A DNA stretch of 64,000 nt from Sulfurimonas sp. (lineage in GTDB: Bacteria; Campylobacterota; Campylobacteria; Campylobacterales; Sulfurimonadaceae), in assembly GCF_028714655.1 (NCBI RefSeq), contig NZ_JAQTLY010000006.1, positions 1 through 64,000 on the forward strand, read 5' to 3'. Positions 8,334 to 17,236 of this stretch are shown here, one piece after another. The notes beneath the pieces were generated by a model that ran no database searches, had not been told where the DNA came from, and saw only the letters and a list, made by a program, of their open reading frames with translations. Position 1 is the first letter of the stretch. Each line of letters opens with the position of its first letter. Made by a program: the position numbers and the translations under genes.

Positions 8334-9830
8334 TTATTTCTCCCATTTTATGTAATTATGCCAGATACCGCCCTTGCTCGGCTCTACATTTTTTATCTCT
8401 TTACTGACGGTCGTTATGGAGTTTGGAATATATAAAAACAGATACGGATTCTCATCGGTTATTATCTGAAACATCTCTCTCCAGCTCTTAGACAATTTCT
8501 CGCTGTCTATCATGCTTTGCGACTCCTCAATCATCTTATCTATCTTCGGATTATAGTAACCCACAAGATTAAATCCGCCCTTTTTATCACTATGGCTATG
8601 CCAGAACATATACGGGTCCGGTGTAGGTGAGAGTCCCCAGCCAAGCAGTACGCTGTCAAATTTTCTAGGAAAAACAACCATATTTAAAAATGCCTGCCAT
8701 TCCATAACCCGCAAAGTGACAATCACGCCCGCCTCTTTAAGCTGATGCTGCAAAATTTGAGCAGCGTAGGGTCTGATTTCGCTTGAATTTGATGTTGCAA
8801 TCTCAAAAGTAAAAGGATTCTTCTCATCGTAACCGGCTTCTTTTAAAAGCTCTTTTGCTCTTTTTATATTTTGAGAAGGTGCTTTTACGGCTTCGTTAAA
8901 AGCATTTGTTCCGGGAAGAAAAGGTCCCGTACAAACTTTAGCATGGTTAAAAAATAGGATTTTAACCAACTCTTCTCTATTGATTGCCAAAGAGAGTGCT
9001 TCTCTGATTTTGGGATTATTAAACTTTTCAAGCCGCAAATTAAACCCGAGATATGTATAAGACTGCGAAATGTTTTCATATATATTAAATTTGTTAAAAA
9101 AACCTTTATCAAGTTGCTTCTCATACTGCATAGGTTCTATGCTTCCAACATCCAAAGCCGATGATTTTAACATCAAAAAGCGTGTCATCGGGTCTGCTAT
9201 AACATGAAAAGATATTTTATCAATCTTTGCACGACCTTCAAAATAGTCATCAAATGCAGTTAGTATAATATTTTTTGAGTGCTCCAACTGATGAAGCTTG
9301 TATGCACCTGTTCCTATGGGATTTGTGTTAAACGGCGAGTTCATTAAGTTTTGCTCGTCTTTAAGTATATGCCGTGGCAAAATTCCCATCATCCAAGTCT
9401 CAAGCGCTTTAAAATACGGCTCTTTGTATTTCACTCTCACTGTAAACTCATCAACTGCTTCAACGCTCTTAACAAATCTAAAATTTGCGCTATAAGGTGA
9501 GCTTATTTTTGACGATACAAGTACTTCATAAGTAAAAACAACATCTTTTGCGCTAAATTTTTCACCGTCATGCCACTTTACATTTTCGTGAAGTTTAAAA
9601 AGCAGAGTCGTCTCATCTTCAAAATAGAACTCTTTTGCCAAATCTCCGATAATCATAGATAAGTCTTTATCATACTTGACAAGTCCGTTAAACAAAAAGC
9701 CGGTTATCTCCGACGAACTTGAATCCGTGGCTAAAATAGGATTTAATCTTGATGGATTGGCAGATGTCGCAAGATTTAGTGTTGAAGCAAAAATATTTAT
9801 AGATAAAAATAGTAGGAAAATATAGCGCAA
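8334..9830 (-). CDS. Family 5 extracellular solute-binding protein (peptide ABC transporter type)
   Basis: This 498-residue periplasmic binding protein of the DppA/OppA family has a signal peptide (residues 1-15, IFLLFLSINIFA followed by S) and the family segments WHDGEKFSAKDVVFTYE and NREELVKILF. The start is a TTG at 9828-9830, because no ATG or GTG lies near the signal peptide. No permease or ATPase genes are adjacent, so it is an orphan binding protein. Peptides are the usual ligand, but the family also binds nickel and other solutes. Confidence 0.87.
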   Translation of the reverse strand: MRYIFLLFLSINIFASTLNLATSANPSRLNPILATDSSSSEITGFLFNGLVKYDKDLSMIIGDLAKEFYFEDETTLLFKLHENVKWHDGEKFSAKDVVFTYEVLVSSKISSPYSANFRFVKSVEAVDEFTVRVKYKEPYFKALETWMMGILPRHILKDEQNLMNSPFNTNPIGTGAYKLHQLEHSKNIILTAFDDYFEGRAKIDKISFHVIADPMTRFLMLKSSALDVGSIEPMQYEKQLDKGFFNKFNIYENISQSYTYLGFNLRLEKFNNPKIREALSLAINREELVKILFFNHAKVCTGPFLPGTNAFNEAVKAPSQNIKRAKELLKEAGYDEKNPFTFEIATSNSSEIRPYAAQILQHQLKEAGVIVTLRVMEWQAFLNMVVFPRKFDSVLLGWGLSPTPDPYMFWHSHSDKKGGFNLVGYYNPKIDKMIEESQSMIDSEKLSKSWREMFQIITDENPYLFLYIPNSITTVSKEIKNVEPSKGGIWHNYIKWEK

Positions 9831-9895
9831 AATTACTCTTTTTTAGGGTAATTATATCAAAGTTTATTAATGAGAAGATTTTAAAGGAGATTTTA

Positions 9896-9914
9896 TCAGT
9901 GCAAAAAGCACTGA
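9896..9914 (-). terminator. Hairpin after rpsI
   Basis: A perfect 7-bp stem (TCAGTGC/GCACTGA) with a 5-nt loop lies 20 nt downstream of the rpsI stop. Following U residues are few, so termination is likely but not certain. Confidence 0.5.
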
Positions 9915-9934
9915 CAAAGAAGTTCTTAAAACGA

Positions 9935-10324
9935 TTAACGCTTTGAGAACTGGCGAGAACGACGAGCTTTGCGCTTGCCCGGTTTTTTTCTCTCAACCGT
10001 ACGAGAGTCACGAGTCATCATACCTTCAGGTTTTAAAATCGCTTTTAGTGAAGGGTTAAATCTTACCAATGCACGAGAAATACCGTGACGAAGAGCGTCA
10101 GCCTGACCACCGAAACCGCCGCCTAAAACAGTAGCTACGATATCAACCGATGTATCTTGTTTAGTTAAAGCAAGAGGTTGCTTAACACGAAGTTTTTTAG
10201 CCTCTAATCCGCCTAACCACGCATCTATTGAAAGACCGTTTATAGTCATACTGCCATTACCTGGAGTTAACCATACTTTTGCTATTGACGCCTTACGACG
10301 ACCTGTTGCATATACTTTTGCCAT
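9935..10324 (-). CDS. rpsI: 30S ribosomal protein S9
   Basis: This 129-residue protein has the N-terminal [15 protein letters not shown] segment and the basic tail [16 protein letters not shown], whose last residues reach the P-site tRNA in the small subunit. It follows rplM with a 10-nt gap, the universal L13-S9 operon. Confidence 0.97.
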   Translation of the reverse strand: MAKVYATGRRKASIAKVWLTPGNGSMTINGLSIDAWLGGLEAKKLRVKQPLALTKQDTSVDIVATVLGGGFGGQADALRHGISRALVRFNPSLKAILKPEGMMTRDSRTVERKKPGKRKARRSRQFSKR

Positions 10325-10334
10325 CCGGTTATCC

Positions 10335-10757
10335 TTACTTAGCTAATTGTGCAGTGTGAGGATGCTCAGCACCTGCATATATTTTTAATTTTTTAATCAT
10401 TTTAGCGCCAAGTTTAGTTTTAGGAAGCATACCGCGAGCAGCCAGTTTATATAACTTCTCAGGATTTTTCTCTAAAAGTTCAGTCATTTTAACGCTTTTT
10501 GTACTACCGAAGTAACCAGAATGAGAGAAGTACTCTTTATTAGCTACTTTTCCAAGACCGTTAAATTTCGCTTTTGAAGCATTAACTACGACTACATAGT
10601 CACCACAGTCGATATTTGGAGTAAAACACGGTTTGTTTTTACCACGAAGTATTGTTGCTACTTCAGTAATAATACGACCGAAAGTTTTACCTTCAGCATC
10701 AATCAAAACCCATTTTTGATCGATTTGTTCAGGAGTTGCAATTTTCGTAAATTTCAT
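10335..10757 (-). CDS. rplM: 50S ribosomal protein L13
   Basis: L13 is an early-assembly protein of the large subunit. The recognised core includes [25 protein letters not shown] and the ending [12 protein letters not shown] frame five codons longer exists, but the ATG at 10757 is chosen: it starts [11 protein letters not shown], as in relatives, and sits behind an AAAGG ribosome-binding sequence. It is followed by rpsI. Confidence 0.96.
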   Translation of the reverse strand: MKFTKIATPEQIDQKWVLIDAEGKTFGRIITEVATILRGKNKPCFTPNIDCGDYVVVVNASKAKFNGLGKVANKEYFSHSGYFGSTKSVKMTELLEKNPEKLYKLAARGMLPKTKLGAKMIKKLKIYAGAEHPHTAQLAK

Positions 10758-10884
10758 TCTTGAACCTTTCAAGTAATTTTCTTAACAAATCATTTATAAT
10801 GGCTTGTTTAATTGGCGAAAGTATATCTTATTATACTTATAAATAACTTAATTTATGGTTTTTTTAAGGTTTTTGAAATGGAGG

Positions 10885-11409
10885 TTAATTTGTTTGAGTA
10901 GACGAATCTTGTTCAACAAGAGCAAGTCGCTTTGCGTACATAAATCGCTGCTTATAGTAACTCTTGTCTATATCATCATACTGAACTTGTCTGCTTCTAA
11001 AAGAGGCATGAATCATCTGCCCGTTTCCTGCATATATGGCAACATGGGAAGGCTCTTTTTTGTATGTGCGGTAAAAGAGCAAATCACCGACTTGTAGATC
11101 TTTAATATCGACTCTTGAGCCATGCTTAGACTGTAACGCCGCAGATCTTGGAAGAGACAGACCGAATTGTTCAAAAATCTCTTGAGTAAATCCCGAACAA
11201 TCTGTTTTAAAATCATTTCTATTTCCAAATCCGTAAGATTTGCCTAAGTACTCTTCCGCTTTTGTTATGATTTTATTTTTTGATGAAGACTCTTCTGTTT
11301 TATCAACAAGCAGATATGGAGAGCCAACCCGCTTTACCTGATGAGTTTTTGCATAAAGATGATTTCCGAAAAGAAGAAAAAAAGCGATAAATAAACATTT
11401 TTTAATCAT
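10885..11409 (-). CDS. Secreted NlpC/P60 cell-wall endopeptidase
   Basis: This 174-residue protein has a signal peptide (cleavage near LYAK) and an NlpC/P60 domain. The catalytic cysteine is in TDCSGFTQE, the histidine in PSHVAIYAG, and a third polar residue in MIHASFRS. Such enzymes cut peptidoglycan stem peptides, usually between D-Glu and the diamino acid. A GAGGAG ribosome-binding site precedes the ATG. It stands alone between addA and the ribosomal genes. Confidence 0.88.
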   Translation of the reverse strand: MIKKCLFIAFFLLFGNHLYAKTHQVKRVGSPYLLVDKTEESSSKNKIITKAEEYLGKSYGFGNRNDFKTDCSGFTQEIFEQFGLSLPRSAALQSKHGSRVDIKDLQVGDLLFYRTYKKEPSHVAIYAGNGQMIHASFRSRQVQYDDIDKSYYKQRFMYAKRLALVEQDSSTQTN

Positions 11410-11473
11410 TCGGTCTCCTCTTATTTTTTAAACTGGCTTTGACCATTATAAACTTACAAAACTTTAATTTAGA

Positions 11474-14188
11474 TTATATCTTAACTATTTTTACACTATT
11501 TTCCAGTAAGTAACAGATATAACCCTCTACTTTATTTTGCGTTATCTCTTTTATAGCTTTTACATAATACTCAACTTGTCTTATGTGATGCTGTGAGTAA
11601 GAGGTAGAACTTTTATAGTCAATCACGCTCCATCCGAAATCATTTTTTACTAAAAGATCGATATATCTGAGGTTATTTTTATATCTAATAGCCTTTTCTC
11701 TATAGAATTCGCTGCTTATTAAAGAGGTAAACTCCTCATTTTTTAAAAGCAGTCCTACTCTATTTTCTATATCTTCTATCTCTTCATCCTCTAAAAGAGT
11801 GCCGTATTTATTTATCATCATATCTTTTGCATATGGTATATTTTTCTCTTCAAACTCACCTAACATCTCTAACATATAGTGCATTGCAAGCCCGAAATTT
11901 ATGGATTTTAAATCCTCTTCTTGAACTTTTTCAACCTCTAAAATATCGCTTTGCGTTCCGTAGTAAAGTTCTTTGTACTCTAAAGTTTGAAACTGCACGC
12001 AAGAGGTTAACTTATCGGACTCTTTTTTGCACTTCAAACTTCCGCTGCTCTTAGGACTTAAATCCAAAATATCAAACGAAGAATCTTTTGATTTTAAAAC
12101 TACGACAAGATTTTCTCTTGCTCTTGTAAATGCGACATACAAAGCATTTAAACTGTCTTCATAAACTAAAGATTTCTCTTTTGTCAGAGCATTTGCATAC
12201 TCCCTATCTACCGCATCCCGTCCTTTTATGCGAAGATAGATATTTTTTAGAGTGATGCCGTCATACTCGTAAATAACAGCATCGCGAGCCGGAGGAGCTT
12301 TTTTAAGTCTGTCCATAACTATGATATGTTCATACTCCAAACCTTTGGATTTGTGAATCGTAAGCACCCTCACACCGATTAACTCGCTTGCCGCCGCGCC
12401 GGCTTCTAGCCTCTCATACTCAAAGAGAAGCGCTTCAATGTCGCTGTACCTTGACACCTCGTTTAAAAACCTTATTTGATTAAAATCATCGCTAAATAGT
12501 CCAAATTCATCTATAACATTTTTAACGACATCTAAAATTTTTGCTTTGTTAAAATCAACCTTTTTTATGGGGCGTACTTCCTGCGAAATGAGAGCAAAAA
12601 AGTTGTGTGCGTAGATATCTTGCACAAAATAGAGATACTTCAGATACTCCAAAATTGCTTTTACGCTTTTTTGATTTATAAGTTTTGTGGTTGTCTCGGT
12701 TACTACATCTATATTTTTAGCGTGAAGCGCCTCTTTAACCTCTTCGCCGTCTTTGTTTGTTGCGCAAAGAACTGCAATCTCGTTTATATCGGCTCCCTGT
12801 TCTAAAAACCTTTGAACCTGAGTTATAACTTCCTGAAGCACCTCATCGTTTTGCACTACCTCTACAAAACCTCCGCTTGCTCCTTCTGCGGCTAACTGCG
12901 GAGTATAGTTTTTTATCTTTTGTTCAAATACACCGTTTACAAACTCTACAATCTCCTTTTGCGAACGATAGTTGGTAAGAAGTTTTTCCACCCGTGTGCC
13001 GTTTTGCTCCCTCACCGTATCAAAAAGCGCGCTCACTCCGCCGCGAAATCTGTAAATTGACTGCTTCACATCTCCGACAAAGAAAAAACTTCCGTTGTCA
13101 AAGATGCCTTTGCCCGCCGTAATCTCGCTTATAAGCGGTTTTAAAATCTCATACTGCAATATGCTGGTGTCTTGAAACTCATCAAGGAGCATATGTTGTA
13201 TCTGTGAATCAAGTCTAAAATATAAAAATTCGCTGTCGTCGATAAGATTTAAAATCTCATAAACAAGGTATGTAACATCATTAAAACTAAGTTCGCTATC
13301 ATCCATATAGAGTGCTTTTTTGCTCTTTGCATAGATATCTGCAAGCTCTTTCATAGCAAAGAAAAAGTTTTGCTCTTTGGCTCTGTTTTGCCCTTTTACG
13401 GCATCTTTTATTTTAATCAGCAAATCATCCATAGCAGGGGTAAAGCACTTCGAAAATGTAGAGTAGTTTAGGCTGTCTCTCTCTAGCCAAGCTTTAGCGC
13501 AAAGCTCATCAAAACTCTCTGAGTGAACAGATTTTATAGCCGTACTTGAAGCCGCCTTGCAAGAAGTCACTATTTTTTTTAACTCCGACATATAAGATAG
13601 AGCAAGAGTCTCAAACTGCACAACATCTTGTTTTTTAAACTCTATATCTTTTAGCTCCCCAAACTTGATGTAAAACTCGTCTAAAAGCTCAAATATATCT
13701 GTAAGTCTTTTGTTTGAAGCAAGCGAAAGCGTGATGAGAATATCTTTTTTTCCGGCAACACTAACCTCTTTCAAAAACCGCGAAAGAAGTTTTAACTCAT
13801 GCTGAGAGCTAAAGGTAGAAAAATCGGGCATCAAAGAGGCATAAAGCGAAAATTTGCGTAAAATCTGAGTAAAAAAACTGTCTATCGTCATTATCTTCGT
13901 ATGCGAATTTAAAAACTCGCCTAAAACTCTTTGGCGATTTGCAAGCAAAAATTCACGGGAAAGTTCAGTAACCTTGACTATCTCATCAAGCTCACCTCTA
14001 CTCTCCAACTCCTCAAGAGTAGAAACAATCCTCTCCTGCATCTCGTTTGCGGCTTTGTTGGTAAATGTAAGAGCAAGTATCTTTGATGGCTGCGCACCTA
14101 AAAAAAGCAGACTAAGATAACGCACGACAAGCATAAAAGTCTTCCCACTTCCCGCACTCGCCTCGTAGGCTAGGTTATTTATGAACAT
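11474..14188 (-). CDS. addA: AddA-type helicase-nuclease (RecB-like)
   Basis: This 904-residue UvrD/REP superfamily 1 helicase has Walker A ASAGSGKT at the N-terminus, motif II LLDEFQDTS, motif III VGDVKQSIYRFRGG, and motif V/VI VLTIHKSKGLE and VAFTRAREN. The C-terminal RecB-type nuclease is marked by WSVIDYKSS and the QVEYY motif. With AddB it processes double-strand breaks for RecA loading. addB lies upstream but is separated by about 3 kb of accessory genes, whereas the two genes are usually neighbours. Confidence 0.9.
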   Translation of the reverse strand: MFINNLAYEASAGSGKTFMLVVRYLSLLFLGAQPSKILALTFTNKAANEMQERIVSTLEELESRGELDEIVKVTELSREFLLANRQRVLGEFLNSHTKIMTIDSFFTQILRKFSLYASLMPDFSTFSSQHELKLLSRFLKEVSVAGKKDILITLSLASNKRLTDIFELLDEFYIKFGELKDIEFKKQDVVQFETLALSYMSELKKIVTSCKAASSTAIKSVHSESFDELCAKAWLERDSLNYSTFSKCFTPAMDDLLIKIKDAVKGQNRAKEQNFFFAMKELADIYAKSKKALYMDDSELSFNDVTYLVYEILNLIDDSEFLYFRLDSQIQHMLLDEFQDTSILQYEILKPLISEITAGKGIFDNGSFFFVGDVKQSIYRFRGGVSALFDTVREQNGTRVEKLLTNYRSQKEIVEFVNGVFEQKIKNYTPQLAAEGASGGFVEVVQNDEVLQEVITQVQRFLEQGADINEIAVLCATNKDGEEVKEALHAKNIDVVTETTTKLINQKSVKAILEYLKYLYFVQDIYAHNFFALISQEVRPIKKVDFNKAKILDVVKNVIDEFGLFSDDFNQIRFLNEVSRYSDIEALLFEYERLEAGAAASELIGVRVLTIHKSKGLEYEHIIVMDRLKKAPPARDAVIYEYDGITLKNIYLRIKGRDAVDREYANALTKEKSLVYEDSLNALYVAFTRARENLVVVLKSKDSSFDILDLSPKSSGSLKCKKESDKLTSCVQFQTLEYKELYYGTQSDILEVEKVQEEDLKSINFGLAMHYMLEMLGEFEEKNIPYAKDMMINKYGTLLEDEEIEDIENRVGLLLKNEEFTSLISSEFYREKAIRYKNNLRYIDLLVKNDFGWSVIDYKSSTSYSQHHIRQVEYYVKAIKEITQNKVEGYICYLLENSVKIVKI

Positions 14189-14288
14189 GAAACAGTTCCG
14201 ATGTATGTAAGATGTTTTTCAAAACTTAATATCTCCATTTATTATTTTTCGCTATAATTTTTGTTATGGATTGCGGATTCGCGATCGG

Positions 14289-14321
14289 CAAAAAGCTCTA
14301 ACGGATTCGTTAGGGCTTTTT
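14289..14321. terminator. Hairpin terminator after the DUF3800 gene
   Basis: An AGCTCTAACG stem pairs with CGTTAGGGCT (one G:U) around a short loop, flanked by A5 on the left and T6 on the right. It could therefore terminate transcription from either strand. It lies immediately 3' of the DUF3800 stop and upstream of addA. Confidence 0.65.
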
Positions 14322-14326
14322 TGCTT

Positions 14327-15067
14327 TTACGGATACACTTTAAGACCGGCACCGTCAACCTTTCCAAAACTATTTTTATGAAACTTTCCCTTTATAACCT
14401 CAAACGCTCTATTCTCTTGTTCAGGTTTCAAAACACTTAGCCCTATCGGTCGTGCTATTAAGTCAGCCAATTGAAGACCTGCCGAATTACTCATTTTATT
14501 TGCCATAACGATTTCAAACAACATACTTTCTCTTCCATAGTTTTGTCCATCACAAACTCTTCTAAATTCAAGTTCTAGTTCATCATCTTCTTTTCTACCA
14601 CGCTGTTCAACAATAATATGCGTTATTTTTTTCTCTTGATTTTTTGATTTTAAAAATCTATAAGCTCTCTCCAAGCAGTATGTAAGAGCAATGTCATAAG
14701 GATTGTTTAACTTGCTATTCAATTTATCTTTTTTAATAACAGTTGCTATTACAATAAAATCTTCCTCTTCAATTATTTTGGTCAGCTCTTTAATAAAAGC
14801 ATCTTTCTTGCTTTTAGATCTAAGCGTTTTAAATATACCCTTATCTCTTCTTATTTCGTTTTCATGAAGAACAACCATATCATGACCAAAATGCTTAAAT
14901 TTGAAATCTTTTAGTTTTATCACGGCACTCTGAGTATAGTTTTGTTTATGAAAAATACAAAATGCTAAAACAAATATTGGGTACTCTTGATTTATGGAAT
15001 CTAGTGAATGTTCACCGCTCTCATCAACATAAACAATGTAATCACTAAAATTATTTTCTAGTATCAT
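14327..15067 (-). CDS. DUF3800 domain protein
   Basis: This 246-residue protein has the features of DUF3800: YVDESGEH near the N-terminus with the acidic DE pair, an internal IVEQRGRKED segment and the C-terminal AGLQLADLIARP with a conserved aspartate. The fold is thought to be RNase H-like, and the family is frequent in defence islands and mobile elements, but its biochemical role is unknown. Its ATG lies inside the end of the preceding VF530 gene (17-bp overlap), so the two are coupled. It sits between addB and addA, together with other accessory genes. Confidence 0.8.
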   Translation of the reverse strand: MILENNFSDYIVYVDESGEHSLDSINQEYPIFVLAFCIFHKQNYTQSAVIKLKDFKFKHFGHDMVVLHENEIRRDKGIFKTLRSKSKKDAFIKELTKIIEEEDFIVIATVIKKDKLNSKLNNPYDIALTYCLERAYRFLKSKNQEKKITHIIVEQRGRKEDDELELEFRRVCDGQNYGRESMLFEIVMANKMSNSAGLQLADLIARPIGLSVLKPEQENRAFEVIKGKFHKNSFGKVDGAGLKVYP

Positions 15068-15278
15068 TTATATACAACTCTTCAACTTTTGCCCTCGCCC
15101 ACGGTGTCTTTCTAAGAAACTTCAAACATGAACTTATAGTCGGATTTATCAAAAAACATCTAATATCTATTTTGTTCCCCAGCTCTTTAAACCCATAACG
15201 CTCAACTAGTGTCTCTAAAATATGTTGCAGCGTGACACCATGCAACGGATTGTTTTTGTTTTTTTCTTCTTCGCTCAT
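15051..15278 (-). CDS. VF530-family small DNA-binding protein
   Basis: This 75-residue protein matches the VF530 (DUF2132) family: NNPLHGVTLQHILETLV, then a central IDIRCFLINP and the ending KFLRKTPWARAKVEELY. The family fold is known from a Vibrio fischeri structure and resembles DNA-binding proteins; the function is not established. A helpful AAGGAAAAAA box precedes the ATG. It overlaps the DUF3800 gene by 17 bp, suggesting a two-gene accessory unit. Confidence 0.85.
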   Translation of the reverse strand: MSEEEKNKNNPLHGVTLQHILETLVERYGFKELGNKIDIRCFLINPTISSCLKFLRKTPWARAKVEELYINDTRK

Positions 15279-15300
15279 TTTTTTCCTTTAATAAATTTGT

Positions 15301-15313
15301 CAGACAGTGTCTG
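15301..15313. promoter_or_regulatory. Short perfect palindrome upstream of the VF530 gene
   Basis: CAGACA-G-TGTCTG, 23 nt before the VF530 start. It might be an operator or a small hairpin. Nothing else supports a role. Confidence 0.25.
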
Positions 15314-15369
15314 TTGAATTTGTGGATATATTTTATAAAAAATTCTAAATAACTTTGTTATCTATGATT

Positions 15370-15693
15370 TTATTTATCATTTCTTCCCTCACCTAAAAGC
15401 ATTTCTAACTCGTGTTCATTATGCTGTTCGCTTAACTCTAAAAAATCGAAGCTATATTCATCTTTTACAGCTAATACGGCTTGATGTTTATATTTTTCTA
15501 CCATTGTTTTATCAAAATTTGTTTGATTTATTAAAAATGCTTCATATGATTTACTTTCAATTTGATGTATCAAAACATTTTTTGTCCAACCAAATTTTTT
15601 GGTCATACCAATATAAAATTCTCGCTCAAGCTCATCTTTAGACTTTTGAAAAATAACTACATTTTTAGTCCAGCTAATTTCTCTAACTTGCAT
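15370..15693 (-). pseudogene. Truncated YhcG-type (DUF1016) PD-(D/E)XK nuclease
   Basis: The 107 residues correspond to the middle of YhcG/DUF1016 proteins: VREISWTKNVVIF, then LEREFYIGMTKKFGWTKN and NFDKT, followed by FDFLELSEQH. In full-length members an N-terminal winged-helix region of about 150 residues precedes this part, and the C-terminal nuclease core follows it. Here the frame begins at this point and ends abruptly after ELEMLLGEGRNDK. Both the N-terminal domain and the nuclease motifs are missing, so it is a decayed remnant. YhcG proteins are widespread in mobile and defence contexts. Confidence 0.7.
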
Positions 15694-15717
15694 TTATCTA
15701 CCCTTAACAATTTTTAT

Positions 15718-15792
15718 CTAATCTTTACTCAAACCATAAAGCTCATAAACCAATTTACCTATTTTGTTTATATATAATTCTTTTTTATTACC
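15718..15792 (-). pseudogene. Possible C-terminal remnant of a restriction-modification methylase
   Basis: The minus strand reads LYINKIGKLVYELYGLSKD and then a stop at 15718-15720. The phrase (I/K)LVYELYGL followed by an acidic end is typical of the C-terminus of type IIG/Eco57I-like methylase-endonucleases. Upstream the frame closes at 15811, so only the tail remains. The match is from memory and short. Confidence 0.35.
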
Positions 15793-15835
15793 GCAAAATA
15801 ATAACACACTCTAATACCAAACCCACAAAAGTATT

Positions 15836-15886
15836 TCATTTTGCCATATTCTCATATTCTTTAACCCACAAATAAACTAACTCCAT
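15836..15886 (-). pseudogene. Possible N-terminal remnant of an AAA ATPase
   Basis: From an ATG at 15886 behind a GGGG box, the minus strand reads MELVYLWVKEYENMAK and then a stop. The start MELVYLW(V/I)..Y(K/E)N is common in AAA ATPases of defence-type operons. Only 16 codons survive. With the YhcG and methylase remnants it suggests a graveyard of a former accessory cluster. Confidence 0.3.
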
Positions 15887-15908
15887 CCATTCCCCTTATT
15901 TCTCAAAA

Positions 15909-17111
15909 TCACAAAAACATCCCAAACGGCAACGCTACCAAATTTTCTCCAAACTCTACAACCATCTCGCCATTGTAAAATACCACACCCAAGCAATTTT
16001 GCTCACATCTGCTTTGAAAATCAACAATGTGTTTAAAATCATCTTTTTTGACACTGCTGCTTTGTTTTACCTCTATGGCAAGGAGTTCGTTATCCACTTC
16101 CACTATGAAATCTATCTCTTTTTTGTCATTTGTTCGGTAGTGGTAAAGTGTGCCGCTTTTTTGTATGTAGGAGAGATGTTTTTGAAGTTCGCAAAATATA
16201 TAAGTTTCAAACACTTGTCCGCTGTAAGGTGAGCTAAGGAGTTTGGCTTTGGAGTCGATTCGAAGCAGTGAGCAAAGCACTCCCGTGTCATTGAAAAACA
16301 CTTTTGGAGATTTTGCAAACTGTTTGCCGATATTCGCAAAATAGGGTTTAAGAAGTGTCGCCTGATAAATACGGCTTATGATGGAGAGATAGTTGTCGGT
16401 TGTGATATCTTTTATGCCTATGTCGTTGCTTAGACTTGATTTGTTAAGCAGCGTGCCGCTTCTTGAAGCTAGTACATTTACAAACTTTATAAAGCTGTCA
16501 ATATCTCTTATGTCCGCCAAATCTCTTGCATCTCGTTCGATGTAAGTTGCGGTGTAAGACTTAAACCACAAGTCTCTTTGTAGTCCCTCAAGTGTTAAGA
16601 TTTCAGGATATCCGCCATCGATAATGTGTCTAATAGTCTCATCGATGTACTCTCTTTTAGTAACTTTGAAGTCTCGTAAAAGAAGTTTTTCTATTACATT
16701 TTCGTGCGGTTTGTCGTTTTTTTCTTTTGAACTAAGAGGGTGAAGCCTTAGTTCACAAAGCCTACCTGCAAGGGTGTCTTTTGCATCTTTGTGGTCTAGC
16801 ACATTTGAACTGCCTGTAAGTAAAAAACTTCCGTTTACTCGCTCTTTGTCTATTTGTATTTTCATATATTCAAGGAGCGTAGGAACTTTTTGTATCTCAT
16901 CTAGGCAGATTGGGAGTTCAAGATTTTTAAGAAACGCTTTTGGATTTTCTTTTGCGTAGAGCCGTAACTCTCCATCATCAAATGTAAGGTAGTTTTGAAA
17001 GTTTTGAAGTGCAAGAGTTGACTTGCCTACTTGCCTTGCCCCATTTAAAAGCACAACAGGAAAAGTCTCTAACGCTACTTTTAAAATGGTCTCTAAAGTT
17101 CTTATTTTCAT
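15909..17111 (-). CDS. AAA_14/DUF4143 ATPase of unknown role
   Basis: This 400-residue protein has an N-terminal P-loop (LLNGARQVGKSTLAL), an LDEIQKVP Walker B segment and LTGSSN, the layout of AAA_14 domains. It is followed by the C-terminal DUF4143 region. That region contains DFIVEV and LLAIEVKQSSS, a nuclease-like E-x-K arrangement. The family is common in bacteria and often mobile; its function is unsettled. It is directed with addB and addA and lies 126 nt downstream of addB. Confidence 0.85.
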   Translation of the reverse strand: MKIRTLETILKVALETFPVVLLNGARQVGKSTLALQNFQNYLTFDDGELRLYAKENPKAFLKNLELPICLDEIQKVPTLLEYMKIQIDKERVNGSFLLTGSSNVLDHKDAKDTLAGRLCELRLHPLSSKEKNDKPHENVIEKLLLRDFKVTKREYIDETIRHIIDGGYPEILTLEGLQRDLWFKSYTATYIERDARDLADIRDIDSFIKFVNVLASRSGTLLNKSSLSNDIGIKDITTDNYLSIISRIYQATLLKPYFANIGKQFAKSPKVFFNDTGVLCSLLRIDSKAKLLSSPYSGQVFETYIFCELQKHLSYIQKSGTLYHYRTNDKKEIDFIVEVDNELLAIEVKQSSSVKKDDFKHIVDFQSRCEQNCLGVVFYNGEMVVEFGENLVALPFGMFL

Positions 17112-17175
17112 ATTTACCTCTACGATGGTATATTTTATACCATTATACTATAGAATTTTATAAATTCTTTTATAA

Positions 17176-17225
17176 GATTGCTTCACTTCATTCGCAATGA
17201 CGATGAGGCTTCGTTCGCAATGACA
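17176..17225. repeat. Dispersed gattgcttc...gcaatgac repeat copy
   Basis: Contains gattgcttcacttcattcgc, then aatgacgatgaggcttcgtt, then cgcaatgac, related to the copies at 66, 4222, 44579 and 47307. It lies between the AAA_14 gene and addB, at the edge of the accessory insertion. Confidence 0.6.
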
Positions 17226-17236
17226 ATTATTAAACA

